Shown here: in pieces, positions 1 through 11,700 of the stretch | How positions within the stretch are numbered: position 1 is the stretch's first letter | How the letters are laid out: every line of letters begins with the position of its first letter | Origin: Paraphysomonas bandaiensis | Lineage: Eukaryota > Chrysophyceae | Direction of reading: 5' to 3' | Length of the DNA: 64,000 nt | NCBI GenBank assembly: GCA_965644295.1 | Contig: CBFFRP010000416.1 | Coordinates: forward strand, 30,060-94,059 | Notes under the pieces: generated by a model | What the model was told of the DNA's origin: nothing | Seen by the model: only the letters and a program-made list of their open reading frames with translations | The model's database searches: none | Translations under genes and position numbers: made by a program

Positions 1-29
1 TGAGGGATCTAGTACTTAATACTAATATC

Positions 30-400
30 CTGCTATTTAGCGCTACGAAAGCTGCTTGTGCGTCACCGCAAGCACCAACGTGTAACCACCTCCGCTTTAA
101 ATCTATAACTCAAAAAGCAAACGCAGTGAGCAAGCAGAATGTTGATATACCTGGAATAACTGCCGACTTCAGGAATTTTGAGTCCTTAAAAATAACTGCC
201 CGGATGCTTGATTTCAGCAGGTATCCCAAACCCCGGATGCCTGTGTATTCGTCAGGGCCCAAAGACATCTACACAAGTGACACTTATTACTGTCCCTTGT
301 ACCACACAAGTATTAGGCAATGAGTGGGCTGAAAATAATCTGCCGAGTATATATGCGGCTCACGTTAGTTTCCCAGAGAATTGACCCATTCTACATTTTA
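30..400 (-). repeat. Dispersed repeat, copy A (degenerate)
   Basis: The stretch matches, in reverse orientation and with many differences, the repeats near 8.06-8.35, 51.96-52.44 and 53.16-53.53 kb. Shared landmarks are GCGCTACGAAAGCTGCTTGTG, the CACAAGTGACACTTATTA block and the GGGCCCAAAGAC block. The frame that is open in the 52-53 kb copies carries an in-frame stop here, so this is a decayed copy. The small plus-strand reading frame at 126-323 is an accident of the repeat. Confidence 0.75.
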
Positions 401-607
401 TGTGTTGTATCAAGAAAAAATTTCATAGTTAAGGACAATATATACTTTATAGTGGTATATAGTAGCGTATTAAACAGTGACGCATTATAAATCACGCAAT
501 GTTAGACTCAACTTGTGCAAATAAGACAAGGAGGTGTGAGTATCTTTGTTGAAGGGCCCCATCGTTGTATCACACATCATGTCTGTGTGATATATGTCCT
601 CTTTAAG

Positions 608-1072
608 ATGGAAACACTCTTTAAACAACACATGTCCAGATATGACGAACCATATCAAGGAAAGCGCATACACTGTGCAGTCGGGACAGTCCTTACGATA
701 CCTCGTATATATACTATTCTACTCAGCAATCATATATTTCACCATAAAATATTTGGTGTACCAATCATACGTAATATGTACACCTCTCGAGATTCATACA
801 ACGGGTGTCTGAATTTCTTCTCACAAGAGGATCGCATTCATAGGGGTCATATCATCCCTAGAGTGAAACATATATATAATCCTAATCCTAATTCTATTAA
901 TCGAATGAGAGAAGTTGAACCCCGTATACAAGATCATAAATATTATCTCCAGCATTTGAAGGAACAAGATGCTCTTCGTCTTTTTAAGATTATGATGGAG
1001 ACTGTAGAAGATATACTAGTGGACCCCGTGTTATACGATGATCGCATGCAGCCACTAGTAGTATTTAGCTAA
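608..1072 (+). CDS. Hypothetical protein, unrecognised
   Basis: I do not recognise a family. The first ATG in an open frame is at 608, giving about 154 residues; the frame is open from 515 but without an upstream ATG. The C-terminal third is charged and helical, with an HLKEQDALRLFKIMMETVEDIL stretch that could be amphipathic. It may be an exon of a longer gene with the CUE-like frame that begins 90 bp downstream, because ATCGCATGCA occurs both near its end and near the next start. No convincing splice pair joins them, so expression is uncertain. Confidence 0.3.
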   Translation: METLFKQHMSRYDEPYQGKRIHCAVGTVLTIPRIYTILLSNHIFHHKIFGVPIIRNMYTSRDSYNGCLNFFSQEDRIHRGHIIPRVKHIYNPNPNSINRMREVEPRIQDHKYYLQHLKEQDALRLFKIMMETVEDILVDPVLYDDRMQPLVVFS

Positions 1073-1163
1073 TCTAGTTATTACTGTAGTTAGTCTATAG
1101 ATATAAACTAGTTTCTGTACACAACCGTTCTCATGTAATAATCAGACTTTCCTATATGATCGC

Positions 1164-1586
1164 ATGCAAAGTTTTGATAACCTACCAGAAATAAACTCAA
1201 AGATTATCATTAATACTGATACCCAGAATATAGAGAATTTGTACCAAGCCTTTCCGCACATCGACAAGTCCGTCCTTGCGAATATAGCGTTCATATTTTC
1301 AATTGATTCTATCTATTGGCCACCACTACATCCTCAGATGTCAGTTATGAATCTGTCTATTGCTGGATTTACTCGACCACTCACTTCGTCCTCGACACAT
1401 GTTGGGGACGACAAACCTGGCCAATTTGATAACGATGACTCATGGGAGATCATTAGTGAATCCCTCTTAGTATCTTCAGATACAACATTCCCAACGTTCT
1501 CATACAAAGACGCTCTATTATCAATGCCGAATGAAGACTTCACAATCGATTACATGCAGAATTATGCTGAACGTGTAAAATGGTAG
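1164..1586 (+). CDS. Small protein with CUE-like motif
   Basis: 140 residues. Residues about 20-48 read like the first part of a CUE ubiquitin-binding domain: a leading Leu, a central Ala-Phe-Pro in place of Met-Phe-Pro, then ID..VL.NI and hydrophobics. A later SYKDALLSM segment resembles the linker that often follows CUE/UBA units. CUE domains bind ubiquitin in trafficking and degradation. The second half of the domain is poorly matched, so the assignment is tentative. The last codons overlap the next frame (ATG at 1580), so a splice near GAACGTGTAAAATGG is possible. The neighbourhood is gene-poor. Confidence 0.4.
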   Translation: MQSFDNLPEINSKIIINTDTQNIENLYQAFPHIDKSVLANIAFIFSIDSIYWPPLHPQMSVMNLSIAGFTRPLTSSSTHVGDDKPGQFDNDDSWEIISESLLVSSDTTFPTFSYKDALLSMPNEDFTIDYMQNYAERVKW

Positions 1587-1891
1587 AGTTGTCTCTACAT
1601 ACCAAAGTTGTAACTACAGGTAGGTTCGCTGAAAATATAGTTTATATTTTATATTACTGTGGTAAGTTATATATTTCAGAGAATCCAGCCAAGAATGTAC
1701 AGTACCATGACTATGATGACTGCCTCTACCGTTTTACTGGGTACGGTGAGCCTGTTGCGTGTGCACTGCAAGTCAGATATGTTCATGTAAAAGCCTCACA
1801 CACCAGAAAGAAAAGAACGAACACAAAATATTACAGATGTAGAGCTATTAGTACTTATATGATGAATATATCAAGCAATATTACAAACTGA
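1580..1891 (+). CDS. Hypothetical frame overlapping the CUE-like gene
   Basis: 103 codons starting four bases before the stop of the previous frame. No family is recognised. The stretch from 1681 to about 1741, after a TTTCAG, could instead be the next exon of the CUE-like gene (reads N-P-A-K-N-V-Q-Y-H-D-Y-D-D). Treat it as a candidate exon rather than a separate gene. Confidence 0.2.
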   Translation: MVELSLHTKVVTTGRFAENIVYILYYCGKLYISENPAKNVQYHDYDDCLYRFTGYGEPVACALQVRYVHVKASHTRKKRTNTKYYRCRAISTYMMNISSNITN

Positions 1892-3347
1892 AGCAATTTG
1901 TATGCATGACTTTTGAAGATATAGTATCATCACTCAAAGCAATATATTGTCATTGATGTCTTGTATTATATGACAAATTTTAATCCAGCTGATCTATACT
2001 CTAATACTTCAAGTATGGCATGTATGCATGTACTGCTTTTGAAGTACTTCTATAGTCACTATTTCGCTAATTAAGTTGGTTAATTAGTAATTCAAGTACA
2101 TGGTTGGTAACGTTGAAGAATAAATATCAAGAGATAACCCGAACGCCATTGATGATTGATGATTACTGCCAGCAAGGTCATGTTCACCTTCCCGTCCCCT
2201 AACAAAGATTACGCGGAGCTTCTCGTTACTAGGAATGCCTCTGTACAGCCAGGCCTAGCGTGGCATTGGCTGAGACCCTTCTTCCCCTAGAATGCGCGGG
2301 ATTTCTTGTAATCCTGTATAGACTATGCAAGTATAATGTAGATGTGTAGATCTAGCAGGAGCTTGCTTGTCACCACATACACAAAATACATCGGGATTTT
2401 AATAAAAATCTATACATGTCTTAATTGAATCAACACTAGGACTTTACTAGAGCGCTCTCTCGGAATGAGGCAATTACATATCCTGATTGACACTAATTAC
2501 TAATAATATCTTCGACACTTGGTTGTTATGAATGCACATTCTGTATATTGAATATAAGCTTAAAAGGGTTTTGTTCATATGTTAGTGGAGTTTCCGTGAG
2601 TAGAGCAGGAAGTATGGGAATAATAATAGCTTGGAATAGATGTCTTAGTCATACTCACTGTGTTGCCACCTCACTTCGAGCAGACTCGACGCTTGGTTTG
2701 AACTAGTAACATACACAGACAGTATCCAGCAGCACCATCTACTCCTCTATGAACCAGTGAAACACTATATCATACAGAGCCATGAGGTGACATGACTCTA
2801 CTCATAGACCTCTACTGTGTATGTATGTATCTGTTACAGTGATCGCGGTAACAAACATGTAGATGTATATATACATGAGCTTATAGATATATGCCGTTAC
2901 ATGTGCTGTTGATCATCATCAGAAAGATGATAGCAGTGATCTTACGAGTGTCTGGCTATAAGATGTATATACGAACGACAATATATATAGATAGATGTAT
3001 GTATGTGTAAGTGTGTATATATTAGTATATGCATGTATGTGTGTGTATGCATGTGTGTATGCATGTATGTGTGTGTCATGTGTGTATGTAGGTGTATGTA
3101 TGTGTTCGTGTGTGTGTGTGTTAGTTGAATCTCCTCATGTCTAGCAGCTTACAGTGTTTGCTATATGTCTTTACCATACAGCAGTAGATATATATGGTCA
3201 GGTGAAGTGTTGAATATCTTCTTGTTAACTTCATCATTCCACTTCCACTCCCCCTATAGATACTACTCCACACTGCTGTCATATGCACAATTGTACCACA
3301 GTAATACATTTATATTACATACATGATACACATCTATCAGTTCTCAA
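1892..3347. other. Intergenic, no gene seen
   Basis: No coding signal found. It contains a 28-base segment at about 2178-2206 that matches, inverted, 4204-4234, and a TG/ATGTATG-rich low-complexity tract at about 2985-3121. The rest is AT-rich sequence without recognisable structure. Confidence 0.5.
2985..3121. repeat. TG-rich low-complexity tract
   Basis: Imperfect alternation of GTAT, GTGT and GCATGTATGTG units over about 135 bases, with no consistent period. It lies 230 bases before the first tRNA-Glu. Confidence 0.7.
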
Positions 3348-3419
3348 TCCCGATTAGTCCAGTGGTTAGGATATGGCCCTTTCAAGGCTGAGACCCGGGT
3401 TCAATTCCCGGATCGGGAA
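3348..3419 (+). tRNA. tRNA-Glu (TTC)
   Basis: A 72-nt cloverleaf. The acceptor stem TCCCGAT/ATCGGGA is fully paired, the anticodon stem TGGCC/GGCTG surrounds loop CTTTCAA with anticodon TTC, and the T arm is CCGGG-TTCAATT-CCCGG. A T-run at 3423-3430 serves as pol III terminator. The upstream leader (ATCAGTTCTCAA) is shared with the minus-strand copy at 6679-6750, indicating duplication with flanks. Confidence 0.97.
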
Positions 3420-3508
3420 ATCTCTTTTTTCACACAACCACAATACTGTCATAGCTTATGGGAATGGATTTATATAGTATACATTTTTTGGTGTATAATA
3501 TATCGATC

Positions 3509-3580
3509 TCCCGATTAGTCCAGTGGTTAGGATATGGCCCTTTCAAGGCTGAGACCCGGGTTCAATTCCCGGATCGGGAA
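3509..3580 (+). tRNA. tRNA-Glu (TTC), second copy
   Basis: Identical in sequence to the copy at 3348-3419, in tandem 89 nt downstream, and followed directly by a run of nine T. Box A and box B are intact. Confidence 0.97.
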
Positions 3581-5830
3581 TTTTTTTTTATTCTCTCGAC
3601 TTTTAAAAAAAAGACGCATTCTATTTTTTTCAGTTTGTACAATTGAATGTATCTGTGTAGGTTGTACTCGTAGCATAGTGTGTATGTATGTAAATATCTG
3701 TCTGTCTCTTCACTTTAACAATAACATTTACACTATTCTACATCTCAATCTGCACGTTCCCCATTGTGAGGGTGTACCCTACTCCAGTGGTAGTGTTGAT
3801 TAACCTAAGCAATGCATAGATCTATATTAATCCCGGCATATTAGCTGCAGTTGATCTACAGCGTAATCGCATAGTCCATACATGATTGCGACAAACCCCG
3901 CGAATTCTAGTGGAGTAGTGGCTCAGTCAATGTCATAATAGGCCTATACTGAAACATTCAGGGTCACGAGAAACTCCGTAGTATAATGATTAATACCTGT
4001 GATATTACAACCATGCAAACCGATAGGAATAATAATGCTATTGATGTATTCGACATACAACACAGCAGCATTATTACTTAAACCAGTTGGCATGGTCGTA
4101 ATATCAGTTTGTATATCCGCAATATCATCAGTATTAATCATTATATCAGTAGCATTTGTTACTTATATCAGGTTACATTGTCATAATGTCGCTTTCAAAA
4201 CATATGTTATGGGACGGGAAGGTGAACATGGCCTTGACGTAAAGAAGACATACATTGCTATGAGAAATCCCAAGTTACCTTTGTGAAGGCAAACACAGGT
4301 GGGAAAGTAGGGTGGCTCTCACAAATTCTGCGCGCGATCTATATAGTCAGCGATGACAGTAAATGGGTGGACGGGTGTCTGACAGCGTAGCAAAGCAAGC
4401 AAGAATAAGAAGAATCTAGGGTTATACTGGTGCGCCAGCGAGCGTACACCGTGGGAATGTGGCATTATTTAATGTCTCTGCTCCTCTACTCTCATATGCT
4501 TCAATGAAGTTTCTTCAGGTTTGATGTTCAAGAGCGTATTAATTAACTACCATACAGGACTGACTGAAAGAGTAGTGGACACTTCATAGGGAATAATGAG
4601 CATAATACACGCGAACGGTTAAGATTGTTGGATGTCGTCAGAGATAGATCTATTTATCTCACTGGCGTAAAATAGTGCTAGTTCTGTGTATGAGTGAAGT
4701 GGGAGGGTGTTGTACGTACTGTGGAGGTGTATATTGCAATAAGTGGAACTATCACTCCGTAAATGCTACATGACGGCCTCAATAACTAAGAGTGTGGTCC
4801 TTACCTTGTCATATATGATACATATACGCTTGTAATATATATTATTGCATTTTACAAATCCTTGTATCGTACATTAAAGGTAGTAAAGCTATATTTAACT
4901 ACCAATTTTAAAGGAATTTTGTGAGTTGACTATAAACGCATGCCTTTCTATATGACCCAAATGATCAGTGGTCTCTGAAAATACACCACATTAAAAAGAG
5001 ATCTGTGGAGTCAATTTTACTTGGTAATATATCACACAAATGGTAATGAAGTTTTGTATGGTTATTACGTCATTACACACACAGTTACTTCAACTGTAGT
5101 TTCGTAGTTACACCCAAGTTAATATAGAGATAGAGAGCAATCACATTACTCATTAGAGTTGAATATACAATACTAGTCACGTTCAATACTACTACTTAGT
5201 GATTACATAATTTTTATTTTGTCAGTACTTTTCGTATTATGAATCCTTTTTTCTGTGGTTCTGCTAAGCTTCTGGCTGAGAAAACCCTAAATGCTAAATG
5301 CTGTATGCTATTGTTTCACTACTACTTAAGGTAGAAGATATGTAATATATCACTTATGACATTTCTCATGTGGGTATACTATTAAGTGTCACGAAATGCT
5401 TGCCAGTTTTCTGTTTGTTGCGTTTTTCATATGAGCAATAAAATCAGTGAATGACAGTAAAGTGTTATAGAAACTGAATGAAAGCAATATTCAATCTTGT
5501 AGTTATGATTTTAAATTTTATATCTGCCAAGTAAATCTAAAACGTAAATACTACAGATATAATGGGGCAAGGTAGATGTAGCATTCCTTTTCAAAGTGCT
5601 GTATTATCACCTTTCATAGAGTTGTTAACAAAAGGCACATGCCAAACCGATCATTTTTGAAAAATATGCATACATAATAAAGACTTACAAGCTCTAAACT
5701 TAATGCAGTACTCAAATTTCATTCATTCGGTATTGTTTGTTTTCAGTTTCGACTACATAGCAACGATAGACCCAACAGTCATTTGACGTTACCGATTATA
5801 CCATACAAACAACCCTTACAATACCCGAAA
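3581..5830. other. Intergenic; one weak hydrophobic frame
   Basis: No supported gene. A 95-codon frame at 3999-4286 (+) is rich in Ile/Val/Ala and could encode two membrane helices, but it matches no family I know and has no clear neighbours. GGGACGGGAAGGTGAACAT at about 4211-4229 is the inverse of a segment near 2190. Nothing else is recognised. Confidence 0.4.
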
Positions 5831-6085
5831 TTAACTAAACACAGCAATAAATACCAACCCGAACGAATACTCGCTAAGAGAGACTTGTTCACCATTATCC
5901 AGGAAGAGCGAACCATCAGCCATGCCCTTCTCATCCAAAGCTATTAGCAGTGAGAATGGAGTCTCTCGGGCTTCTGTAGTAGTCATGGCTGATCCTTGCA
6001 TGGGAACTACGGTTCCTCCCCGAACATGAACATTAGTGGCGGTCAATGGGATGTTTCGGTAATAGAGAATAGTATCAGGTGCATA
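5831..6085 (-). pseudogene. GH31 alpha-glucosidase C-terminal remnant
   Basis: The minus-strand frame reads VHVRGGTVVPMQ, then MTTTEARETPF and GSLFLDNGE, the stretch that follows the catalytic barrel in GH31 alpha-glucosidases (lysosomal acid glucosidase / maltase-glucoamylase type: V.RGG.I.P.Q...TTTE.R..P, then LF.DDGE). An upstream extension (Y-A-P-D-T-I-L-Y-Y-R) begins after a possible AATAG acceptor at 6086. The barrel and catalytic Asp residues are absent: further upstream there are only stops and tRNA genes. After the DNGE region the frame runs into unrelated residues and stops. I read it as an isolated relic exon, not an active enzyme. Confidence 0.75.
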
Positions 6086-6400
6086 CTATTGCCTCTTTGT
6101 GATATCCACCTAAGAATTCAACACTACTTTGATGATGCGTACTATGTATAAAGAAAGACGATATGAACCGATGAACTCATATGATATAGTATCTAACCAG
6201 TAGTAGTTTCATATTACAAATACAGCCGATCATATGAACCTATTCATTATGCAACCTGTGAGCCTCATAATGTCCTGTTATGTCCTGTGGAAGATCTTCG
6301 TGTTCATATACATGGTGTGGTTAATGATTAATGATAGATATATAGATATATAAAGCACACTATATATTATATAATTTTACCCTATATCTAATATGTGCGG

Positions 6401-6472
6401 TCCCGATTAGTCCAGTGGTTAGGATATAGCCCTCTCAAGGCTGAGACCCGGGTTCAATTCCCGGATCGGGAA
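6401..6472 (+). tRNA. tRNA-Glu (CTC)
   Basis: Differs from the TTC genes at 3.3-3.6 kb at only two positions: the anticodon (CTC in loop CTCTCAA) and one anticodon-stem base (TAGCC for TGGCC). All other stems are identical. A short T-run follows at 6477-6482. Confidence 0.97.
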
Positions 6473-6553
6473 ATCATTTTTTACCTCTCTCATATATTAT
6501 TGGAAGAAATATATTTATATATGTGAAATAATTACGGGGGTGGTGATAATTCG

Positions 6554-6625
6554 GGACCTGTGGCCTAATGGATAAGGCATAGCCCTCCGGAGGCTGTGAT
6601 CCAGGTTCGAGTCCTGGCAGGTTCG
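6554..6625 (+). tRNA. tRNA-Arg (CCG)
   Basis: Acceptor stem GGACCTG/CAGGTTC with one G-T pair, D arm GCC..GGC, anticodon stem TAGCC/GGCTG with loop CTCCGGA (anticodon CCG), T arm CCAGG-TTCGAGT-CCTGG. A run of seven T follows from 6626. It is convergent with the minus-strand tRNA-Glu, with about 53 nt between them. Confidence 0.96.
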
Positions 6626-6678
6626 TTTTTTTGTCAACATTTATTTTTTTATGTGTCTATATAAACAAAAAAATGGAT

Positions 6679-6750
6679 TTCCCGATCCGGGAATTGAACC
6701 CGGGTCTCAGCCTTGAGAGGGCTATATCCTAACCACTGGACTAATCGGGA
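6679..6750 (-). tRNA. tRNA-Glu (CTC), inverted copy
   Basis: Reverse-complement copy identical to 6401-6472. Its T-run terminator reads as A-run 6667-6673 on the plus strand. Its leader matches that of the TTC gene at 3348 rather than that of the other CTC gene. Confidence 0.97.
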
Positions 6751-6953
6751 TTGAGAACTGATATGATGTAATTTTTTTATATTATATAGAGTAATGAATA
6801 TATGTATAGATATGTATTACAGGTCTTGTACATAGTACCATATACAGCATACAGGACTTGATATATGCACCTTTATCAATACACCAACACACCCACATTC
6901 ATCTCATATAAGTCAGTACGCCAATACCCCCCATATATATATATATCTACCTC

Positions 6954-7835
6954 ATGAACCCTCCTGCACCTATCCGCATTGGGATCATTGGGTACGGTAG
7001 TCTAGGACAGTATTTAACAGACTACATCCAATCAGATGAAGGCAAGCAGAGGGGTTTGTATCTCTCCTTCATCTATAATCGTACACATACTAAAGTAACG
7101 GACTCGCCCAACCCCTCTATCCATAAATATCATCTACAAGACCTTAATCAAATCTCATCAACTGATACAGATCTTATAGTTGAGGTTGCTCATCCATCCG
7201 TATCGTCTGATATTATCATTCAAGCTCTTAATAGTGTTAGTTACTTCTGTGGGTCTCCTGCATGTTTATCTGATCAAAAATTAGAATCTGATGTAAGAGA
7301 AGCAGTGAAGAGGACCCATCACAGTGTATACATACCTGCAGGTGCTCTATGGGGCTCATCAGACATTCAGAAGATGTCTTCTAGAGGCGATATAAGAGGC
7401 TTAACGATAACAATGAAGAAGAATCCTCATCACTTACGTCTGAATGGATATCTATTGACCAGACTAGAAGATATTGTGGCTCATGATTTGAGGGGTGACC
7501 AAGTGATTTATGAGGGGCCCGTACGACCGCTTTGTGCACTCGCACCTAACAATGTCAACACAATGGCGTGTGCTGCACTTGCTGCTCCTGATTTGGGATT
7601 TGACCGAACGCAATGCCGACTGGTAGCCAACAAAGAACTTACGGGACATGTTATATGTGTACAGATAGAAGGTCCCGGGGGGTTTACTATTGACTCTACT
7701 CGTTTTAATCCTGCATTTGCCGGAGCAGTTACTGGAAACGCGACTTATGCGAGCTTCCTTAGCAGCCTTCTTGTTGCAGTAGATAAGTGTCGAGCAGATC
7801 GCACAGCAGGTAGAGGTCAGGTTTGCATTGTATAA
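6954..7835 (+). CDS. ASPDH: L-aspartate dehydrogenase (ASPDH family)
   Basis: 293 residues, close to the usual 265-285 of the family, in one exon. The N-terminus has the dinucleotide-binding fold: IGIIGYGSLGQYL at about residues 8-21, with the glycine-rich turn directly after the first strand. Then come the EVAHPSV segment (about 77-83), the conserved PAGALWG.SDI block (about 128-138) and the N.NTMA...AAPDLGFD block (about 200-217), all typical of NAD(P)-dependent aspartate dehydrogenases that oxidise L-aspartate to iminoaspartate or oxaloacetate. No targeting peptide is evident, so it is probably cytosolic. A TATATA run just upstream precedes the ATG. It lies head-on to the giant armadillo gene, with a repeat between them. 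Confidence 0.88.
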   Translation: MNPPAPIRIGIIGYGSLGQYLTDYIQSDEGKQRGLYLSFIYNRTHTKVTDSPNPSIHKYHLQDLNQISSTDTDLIVEVAHPSVSSDIIIQALNSVSYFCGSPACLSDQKLESDVREAVKRTHHSVYIPAGALWGSSDIQKMSSRGDIRGLTITMKKNPHHLRLNGYLLTRLEDIVAHDLRGDQVIYEGPVRPLCALAPNNVNTMACAALAAPDLGFDRTQCRLVANKELTGHVICVQIEGPGGFTIDSTRFNPAFAGAVTGNATYASFLSSLLVAVDKCRADRTAGRGQVCIV

Positions 7836-8059
7836 ATTAGTACAACTTAAGTGAATTTGTATTTCGTGAATGCGGTGTGGTGTATCTTGTTTGACTAAAT
7901 TTGTAGAATGTGGTGAAATCGGTTATTCTTTGAATTTCTCGAGGAACATAATTCAAAATCTCTATTATAACATGATATGTGCACCATTTTGCTAAGCCTG
8001 AGAAATATTCTGTTTATTTATTATTATCAGAATTAAGGAAAAGATAAGCTACGTTTTAA

Positions 8060-8350
8060 ACTAGGTATCTGTCATTTCTCGGGAAACTAATGTGAGCCGC
8101 ATATATAGTCAGCAGATAATTTTCTGCACACTCATAACCAAACACTTTTGTGGTACAAGGGGCACTAATAAGTATCACTTGTGTAAACGTCTTTGAGCTT
8201 TGGCGAATATGGGTCCATCTGAAGGGCATCCGGGGAAGTGTACTGTAGTCAAGCATCCGCGCTAGTTCACCTTGAGGACTAAGGACAGAGAGCAAAGGTG
8301 GTTGCACCTAGGTGCTTTGGTGACGCACAAACGCCTATTGCATATAATAA
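8060..8350 (+). repeat. Dispersed repeat, copy B (degenerate)
   Basis: Same orientation as the 51.96 kb copy. It shares AACTAATGTGAGCCGCATAT, the TGGTACAAGG..CTAATAAGT block, CACCTAGGTGC and the terminal AACGCCTATTGC..TAATAAGAC block. The putative reading frame keeps V-V-Q-G..I-S-I-T-C-V-N-V-F but decays afterwards. It sits in the 3' flank of the giant armadillo gene. Confidence 0.75.
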
Positions 8351-8726
8351 GACATATGACATTCACTACTAACTTGTAAGCCCAATTAGCTGAGGGCGAT
8401 TTATGAAGCGATGGCTTTGTCGTTGTGTGTTCCTGTAGTGTATGTCTGTTGTGACTAGGTTGTTCAAAAGTTCCGTGACAGTCCAAGGGCAGCATTCATA
8501 GAATTAGTTGAATCTGACGAATATTAACTCAATCATTTGATAATACGTGATTTACACCCATATTCTCTGCCTAAGCTAAGATACACGAAAATAATTATCC
8601 ATTTGATTACCAAGCAAAAAAATCTAAATACTACTTCTACAGTATATACTGCTTTCATGCTAAAAAAGACTACAAACTCCTCAAATTAAATCACACCTGA
8701 AAAAAGTAAGCAAATAGAAATGATTT

Positions 8727-11700
8727 CTACTCCCTCAATGATACACCAAAATCAGTGCTGCTAGAATCTACGAGTTGCCTGTCAACACCACGGCAAGCAT
8801 TAATTCTCCTTGCATTCTCCTCACAATCTACTGACAAAGCTTTAAGGGCACCCATGGCCGCATTTTTCACGTACACATCATTCTCGTGAATTTTCACGAT
8901 GTCAACTATCGTCTCACAAACACCTTCACAACCGAACTTTATTCTATTGTCCGGGTTTTCGATAGAAAGATTCCATACCGCGCCACAAGACTCTTCAGCT
9001 ACTCTTTTAAGTCGAAGGTGGAGTCGCATCGCCCGAGCGACAATTGCACATGCACCCTCATTCCCGAACCTGTGGCGATACTCAGATCCCTGGGAGCATA
9101 AGTTAGCTATACAACTGCAACAGCGATCCACGACGGTCGGCATACTCATATGTCGTTGCATTGCCCTAACGACAAGTTCGCATATACCACTAGAACCGAG
9201 TGACATACCGTGGTCAGCGGCGAGCACAGCTGCGGAGGCGAAACATACAGCTTCAATAACTCTGGACTCATGCATATAAGTTCGCAACACGGCACATAAC
9301 GTGTCTAGTCCCCGAGAAGCGAGCACCGCTTTTGCAATGGCTTGGACGAAGCACATACTACGCAATGACCAGCATGCAGGCACAATTAAATTTTCATTGT
9401 CTTTGTATTTACGCATCAGATCCAATATCGATTCAACCACACCACTTGAGTGGAAAGTATTGATGTTCCGCTCAGAAGTGGTGATAGGCTCCAATCCGGA
9501 GCGACAAAGATATGCGACGCACCACAAAGATTTCTCATTCACTGCGATATCATTTTGGTCACCAACAAGCTCCGATACAAGTTCACAAGCACCAGCCAAC
9601 CCAAACGCCTCCTGATTAGAGCAACTTCCGTGCACCAGTGATGCAATTGTCAACAACGACTCCTCTACGAGATTAAAATCGTCATTCTCTATGGAAAACC
9701 CCAGCAGCTTCGTCACAATATTACAGCAGCCACTTGAGCCCATCAGTATTTTATTTTCTCCATTTTGGGCCAGAGCACGTACACACGAGCATATGACTGA
9801 GTTAACGCCATTCACCCCCATATGCGTCGCGAGCGCCATGACAGTTTTGTCACATATCTCCAACTCACCCAGCTTCTTATTGGGTCCCTGGGGGGACATC
9901 GCAAGGTGGCTAACGATAGTGCACACCTGCTTCATTATCGAGGATGACCCAATGTGGGACTGAAAGATTTCAACAAGGACTGTCACGATACCTGCCTGGT
10001 CCAAAGCAGAAACATTGTTGCACTCAGTGCCACAATTTGCTAGACTTGCAATAGCGGCACATGCTACTTCAATCTGTTGAGGGCTGCATATACCGAATTT
10101 GAGAGTTTCCACGATGAATGCACAGGCTCCACTCTCTCCTAACATAACTTTGTTCGATTGTACATTTGTGGCCAGAGCACGCATCACAGCAAAACCAGCT
10201 TCAATAACCGTGTCGAATGTTTGGTGTTTGCGACACGCTCTGACAACACATTCACAAATACCCACATCGCCTAATCTTGCACGAATAGTAGCATTAGTAC
10301 ATAAAATACGCACCAGTTGGAAGCCGGATAATACTACAGCAGCATCGGTGGCATGGGCACGAAGAAAATTCGTAATGACCTGGCAAGCAGTCAGTGATCC
10401 AAGCTCTGGGATGACCTCTCTGTTCCTACTCAATGCTATGCACGTATCACAACACAATGAAACAGTTTCCGCACACAACGAATGTTCCTGAATGGCGAGT
10501 ATAAGCTGATCGCATATACCGCACTTCTCGAACGTAACTTGACACTCTGGGATATTGGATAAAAGAGAGACTACATGACAGGCAGAGTGACAGCAGTCCT
10601 TATTCTCCCAAAACCTTTGAAAGAAAGTAGACACTGCAACACTAAACGAATGAACGGCATGCTCTTTCAGATGTGACACATCTCCATCAACGACACATGA
10701 AATAGCGTCGCAAAGCACCTTCCCAACATGTAGCACAGTGCAATGCGATCTAATGGCTAAAATCATATCTTCACAGACATTTTTCTCCAGTAACACTTTC
10801 CGGTTCTCAGCACAATCATGAGCTAAAGCTAACAGAGCGATACCCACAAGGTGTACCATATCTTCACTCTGAATGTGGGTCTGTAAGATCATTAAAATTC
10901 TTTCACATGCTCCAGACTGACGCAATAGTGATTTGGACGGCGCATCAAATGCCAAAAAATGCACCACACGACATATCTGAGCAGCAACCGTTGGATCACG
11001 AACATTCTTCGACAAAATATGGAGTGCCTTTTCGCCCGCGCCAGCAGTCATTAGTTTGTCACGATTGTATGGACTGTATGCACCCAGTCTTACCAGGCAC
11101 TTACACACTGCATCTGTGGTCACATCACTCCCTGCGTGAATCTGAAGGGCGCGCACAATACAATTGCAAAGCTCTGCATCTTTGTACTCAAACGGCTGGC
11201 TGCACTCTCCCGTATCTTCCAAAACACGAACAAGTGCAATGCAGCACCGGATGACCATTGGCTGCGAAGCCGTATGAGAACATAGCACTTTAGTGATGGC
11301 CGCGGGTACGCCACACTCCCTCATTTGGTGTTTCGTAAACTCGTGGTCACAGAGATTTGCTAACACCGCAACAGCACAACCGCAAATATTTTCGTTTGGC
11401 AAAAAGTCGTCAATAACTTTCAAAATTTTCTGATCAATATTAGCATTTAGAACACTCTCCGCATGGAGTGGTATACCAATAACAATATTCGCAATCGCCA
11501 TCAATATCGATGGAAGCAGTGCAGAACTTCCAAAATGTATTTTCAGCACAGTCATAAGAGTTTTGCATACACCGCCTGCTCCAAGAGCAGCACTGATATC
11601 AACAGAGTCTACACTCAAGTTCTTTATTGCTTTGCAGCCATATTCGACAAGGTGGGGGTCTTTTCTGTTAATAACGACAACATTAACCAGTGGCTCACAT

